From NCBI RefSeq assembly GCF_000407505.1, contig NZ_ASWE01000001.1, positions 1,299,324 to 1,363,323 on the forward strand: a stretch of 64,000 nucleotides of DNA. The letters run 5' to 3'. This DNA is from Enterococcus phoeniculicola ATCC BAA-412. Lineage in GTDB: Bacteria; Bacillota; Bacilli; Lactobacillales; Enterococcaceae. The notes beneath the pieces are model-generated. The model worked only from the letters and a program-made list of their open reading frames with translations. It had not been told where the DNA came from and did not search any database. Of this stretch, positions 61,520-64,000 are shown one piece after another. How positions within the stretch are numbered: the first letter of the stretch is position 1; each line of letters opens with the position of its first letter. The translations under genes and the position numbers were made by a program.

Positions 61520-61570
61520 TTGCAATTTAAAAAAGAGGAGTTTATAATTCATTTTGTAGAAACGTTTCAC
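61520..61570 (+). promoter_or_regulatory. Promoter and proximal operator of the LplABC-type operon
   Basis: TTGCAA (61520-61525), 17-base spacer, TATAAT (61543-61548). GTAGAAACGTTTCACC (61557-61571, core GAAACGTTTC) begins near the start site. It repeats the centre of the palindrome at 61377-61392. Confidence 0.75.
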
Positions 61571-61623
61571 CAAAATAAGAAAGGCGGAGAATTGTTGACG
61601 ATAAAAGAAAGGAAAATCAATGT

Positions 61624-62535
61624 ATGAATAAGCTGAAGAAACTTTACAGACAACGACAGCTACATTGGATGGTTTTGCCTGGTGTAGCATTTATGATTGT
61701 ATTCAATTACATTCCCATTTACGGTATTATTATTGCATTTAAGAACTATACCATTATTGATACTATTTCGACAGCACAATGGGTAGGCTTGGAAAATTTC
61801 AAAATAATCCTAGAGGATACGTTCTTCTGGGAAGCCGTGAGAAACACGCTTGCAATCAGCTTAATGAAACTTTTTCTAGGGTTTGCCATTCCAATTATCC
61901 TAGCAATCATGATTTTTGAAATGCAGGATGGCAAATTAAAGAAATTTATTCAAACCGTTTCCTATATTCCTCATTTTTTCTCATGGATTGTTTTAGGCGG
62001 TATGCTGATTTCTTGGCTTTCCACTAGCGGATTTATCAACCAGCTAATGATGTCTGTTGGCTTAATGGATAAAGGAGTCAATCATTTACTTGATCCAGAT
62101 AAATACTGGTGGATTGCGGTTTTATCTGATTTATGGAAAGAAGTTGGGTGGGGGACCATTCTATACTTGGCAGGAATGTCTCGAATTGATCCAACATTTT
62201 ATGAAGCTGCCAGAATTGATGGGGCTTCAAAGCTAACTCAAATTCGAGCAATCACCTTACCACTTTTAACACCGATTATCTCGTTGAATTTAATTCTTAA
62301 TGTCAGTGGGATTCTTGGATCAAATTTAGATCAAACATTAGTATTAATGAATGCCCAAAACCAAAATAAATCAGAGGTTATCAACTCGTTTGTTTATCGA
62401 ATGGGGCTCACGCAAGGAGATTTCTCTTATGCGACTGCAGTCGGTTTAGGAATTTCCATCATCTCAGTAATCTTATTAATTATTACCGACCGGGTAACAA
62501 GAAAAATGAATAATGGCCGTTCAGTCATTTTATAA
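61624..62535 (+). CDS. Sugar ABC transporter permease (LplB/YtcP-like, 1)
   Basis: 303 residues, six membrane segments; opens with KLYRQRQLHWMVLPGVAFMI, and the EAA motif region is YEAARIDGASKLTQIRAITLP (about 197-217). This subgroup transports oligosaccharides or polysaccharide fragments. ATG 61624 follows AGAAAGGA at 61606-61613. First gene of the operon. Confidence 0.92.
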   Translation: MNKLKKLYRQRQLHWMVLPGVAFMIVFNYIPIYGIIIAFKNYTIIDTISTAQWVGLENFKIILEDTFFWEAVRNTLAISLMKLFLGFAIPIILAIMIFEMQDGKLKKFIQTVSYIPHFFSWIVLGGMLISWLSTSGFINQLMMSVGLMDKGVNHLLDPDKYWWIAVLSDLWKEVGWGTILYLAGMSRIDPTFYEAARIDGASKLTQIRAITLPLLTPIISLNLILNVSGILGSNLDQTLVLMNAQNQNKSEVINSFVYRMGLTQGDFSYATAVGLGISIISVILLIITDRVTRKMNNGRSVIL

Positions 62536-62547
62536 GGAGGTAGAGAA

Positions 62548-63429
62548 ATGATCAAACGAGCATCAAAAGAAAATGGAAAATTTTACTTTTTTAATACATT
62601 AATCCTTATCCTGTTTTCACTTTTAATTATCGTCCCTGTATGGAATATTCTCGTTTCATCTGTTTCATCTAGCTCTGGATTAGCTGAAAACGGATTGGTT
62701 CTTTGGCCTAGAGGATTTACACTGGAAAACTATCGTCGCGTTTTATCAGATGCAAGTATTCCACGTGCGTTTGGTATCTCTGTTTTAAAAACAGTCATTG
62801 GTGCCGCCACACATACACTATTTTGTGCGGTTGTAGCCTATGGATTGAGTAAATCACGTCTGATGGGCAGAAGTATTTACACAACATTAGGTGTTATCAC
62901 CATGTATTTTGGTGGTGGGATGATTCCTACGTATTTACTAATTAAGTCATTAGGACTACTGGATACTTTTTGGGTATACATTATCCCTGCTTTGTTCAGC
63001 TACTATGATGTCGTTATTTTGATGAACTTTTTCCGAGAAATACCGGCCTCCTTAGAAGAATCTGCAAAGATTGATGGGGCAAGCGAATTTCAAATTTTTT
63101 ACAAAATCTTCCTGCCGCTGACAAAACCAGCATTAGCCACAATTGTTTTGTTCAACGGTGTGGGTCAATGGAATGATTTTATGACCACAAAATTATATAT
63201 TACAAAAGAATATCTCTATCCCTTACAAATGAAGATTTATGAAATTATCGTCCAGTCAAACTTAAGTACAATGACTGAAAGTGGTAGTACAGACGTCATC
63301 TTTCAGGCAACCACTAGAGGCGTTCAATTAGCAACGATTGTCATTACCACCGTTCCAATTTTGATTATTTATCCACTACTTCAAAAACATTTCATCGGCG
63401 GTATGATGGCCGGTGCTGTGAAAGAATAA
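62548..63429 (+). CDS. Sugar ABC transporter permease (LplC/YtcP-like, 2)
   Basis: 293 residues, six membrane segments. Motifs: FTLENYRRVLSDASIPRAFG (about 52-71), LEESAKIDGASEFQIFYKI (EAA loop, about 168-186), and a typical C-terminal end QKHFIGGMMAGAVKE. AAGGAGG precedes ATG 62548, 12 bases after the first permease. Confidence 0.92.
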   Translation: MIKRASKENGKFYFFNTLILILFSLLIIVPVWNILVSSVSSSSGLAENGLVLWPRGFTLENYRRVLSDASIPRAFGISVLKTVIGAATHTLFCAVVAYGLSKSRLMGRSIYTTLGVITMYFGGGMIPTYLLIKSLGLLDTFWVYIIPALFSYYDVVILMNFFREIPASLEESAKIDGASEFQIFYKIFLPLTKPALATIVLFNGVGQWNDFMTTKLYITKEYLYPLQMKIYEIIVQSNLSTMTESGSTDVIFQATTRGVQLATIVITTVPILIIYPLLQKHFIGGMMAGAVKE

Positions 63430-63450
63430 AATTAGAAAGAAGGAAAAGAC

Positions 63451-64000
63451 ATGAAAAAATTGTTTGGTAGCTTGTTGGCAGTAACAGTAATGTTTGGTTT
63501 AGCAGCGTGTGGAGGAAAAGAAGAAAAAGCAGCTGATGATTTTTCGATAAAAGATCGCTACACATTGGATAAAACGACTCCTGCGTGGAAACTTGATAAA
63601 AAAGAAGAGACCACAAAAATTAAGTGGTATATCAACTCTGATTGGACTTCTCTTCCATTTGGCGAGGACGTGACCACCGCTCAAATTAAAAAAGACTTGA
63701 ATATTGATATTGAATTTATTTCTGGAGACGATACAAAATTAAATGCCATGATTTCAGGTGGAGATATGCCGGATATCGTTACCTTAACAAATATGACTGG
63801 ACAAGCAGCTAAGAAAGCAGATGCGTGGGCAGTTTCTTTAAATGATTTAGCAGAAAAATATGACCCTTATTTAATGAGTGTCGTAAACAAAGATACGTTT
63901 AAATGGTATGAACTTGATAATGGAAAAACTTATGGATACCCTAACTATTCAAATACAAAAGCAGACTATGAAAGTGGCAATATTCCTGTGAACGACAATT
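63451..64000 (+). CDS. Oligosaccharide ABC substrate-binding lipoprotein (LplA-like), 3' end outside window
   Basis: 183 codons visible, open to the window end. Lipobox FGLAACGG at about 16-23, then a region with WYINSDWTSLPFGEDVTTAQ (about 69-88), NLNDLAEKY-type text VSLNDLAEKYDPYLMSVV and KTYGYPNYSN near 170. It fits the long extracellular solute-binding family 1 proteins that pair with LplB/LplC permeases (about 500-560 residues). AGAAGGAAAAG precedes ATG. The ATPase is probably the shared MsmK-type protein encoded elsewhere. Confidence 0.9.
   Translation, partial: MKKLFGSLLAVTVMFGLAACGGKEEKAADDFSIKDRYTLDKTTPAWKLDKKEETTKIKWYINSDWTSLPFGEDVTTAQIKKDLNIDIEFISGDDTKLNAMISGGDMPDIVTLTNMTGQAAKKADAWAVSLNDLAEKYDPYLMSVVNKDTFKWYELDNGKTYGYPNYSNTKADYESGNIPVNDN

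Noticed and set aside
1-64000. CRISPR arrays, tRNA and rRNA genes
   Set aside because: No spaced direct repeats and no tRNA or rRNA signatures were seen on either strand.

Overview
The window looks like chromosomal DNA of an Enterococcus (low GC, strong AGGAGG ribosome-binding sites, a tyrosine decarboxylase cluster of the enterococcal type, an L19 C-terminus of enterococcal type). Species cannot be fixed from reading alone; the E. faecium/hirae/durans side of the genus is plausible. No rRNA, tRNA or CRISPR array was seen.

Positions 1 to about 20.53 kb are the right half of a siphovirus-type prophage. In order: HK97-type capsid, four head-tail/tail completion genes, tail tube, tail chaperones, a tape measure gene cut into three exons, distal tail protein, tail-associated protein, a beta-helix-like protein, a BppU-type baseplate protein, four very small genes, holin, amidase endolysin, then an accessory zone (lipoprotein, small membrane protein, TetR regulator, three apparent minus-strand small RNAs). 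The prophage ends at a duplicated 3' piece of rplS (ribosomal protein L19), which places the attachment site in that gene. Two things stand out. The tape measure gene is interrupted by two group I introns (4803-5993, carrying an HNH endonuclease, and 6457-6714, without an ORF); removing them restores one 1690-residue frame. In addition, three genes within 3 kb carry -1 frameshift signals: capsid, tail tube and tail chaperone. The capsid and tube use the same slippery run, each followed by a stem-loop.

From 20.9 to 31.2 kb lie an XRE regulator with a membrane tail, a lone meso-diaminopimelate dehydrogenase (ddh), and a divergent cluster. The minus-strand arm is a PucR-type regulator plus a four-gene ABC importer of the NMT1/THI5 type. 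The plus-strand arm is an MFS transporter, a nucleoside phosphorylase and phosphopentomutase (deoB), suggesting nucleoside or base salvage.

From 31.8 to 38.8 kb is the tyrosine decarboxylation island: a Tyr-specific T-box leader, tyrS, tdcA, tyrP and an NhaC-type antiporter. It converts tyrosine to tyramine and consumes protons.

From 39.1 to 50.7 kb are a DUF969/DUF979/pcp operon, hsp20, a PTS EIIC/GH3 beta-glycosidase/LacI operon with its operator, and a MarR/P-type ATPase pair behind a perfect palindrome. From 51.3 to 57.8 kb is a ribose-type ABC importer with inositol-dehydrogenase-like and IolE-like enzymes. From 58.0 to 60.9 kb is a CstR-controlled persulfide (rhodanese/CoA-disulfide reductase) operon. 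The window ends in an LplABC-type oligosaccharide ABC importer, whose binding protein runs off the edge. Intergenic spaces hold many clear terminators and at least three degenerate copies of a dispersed repeat.
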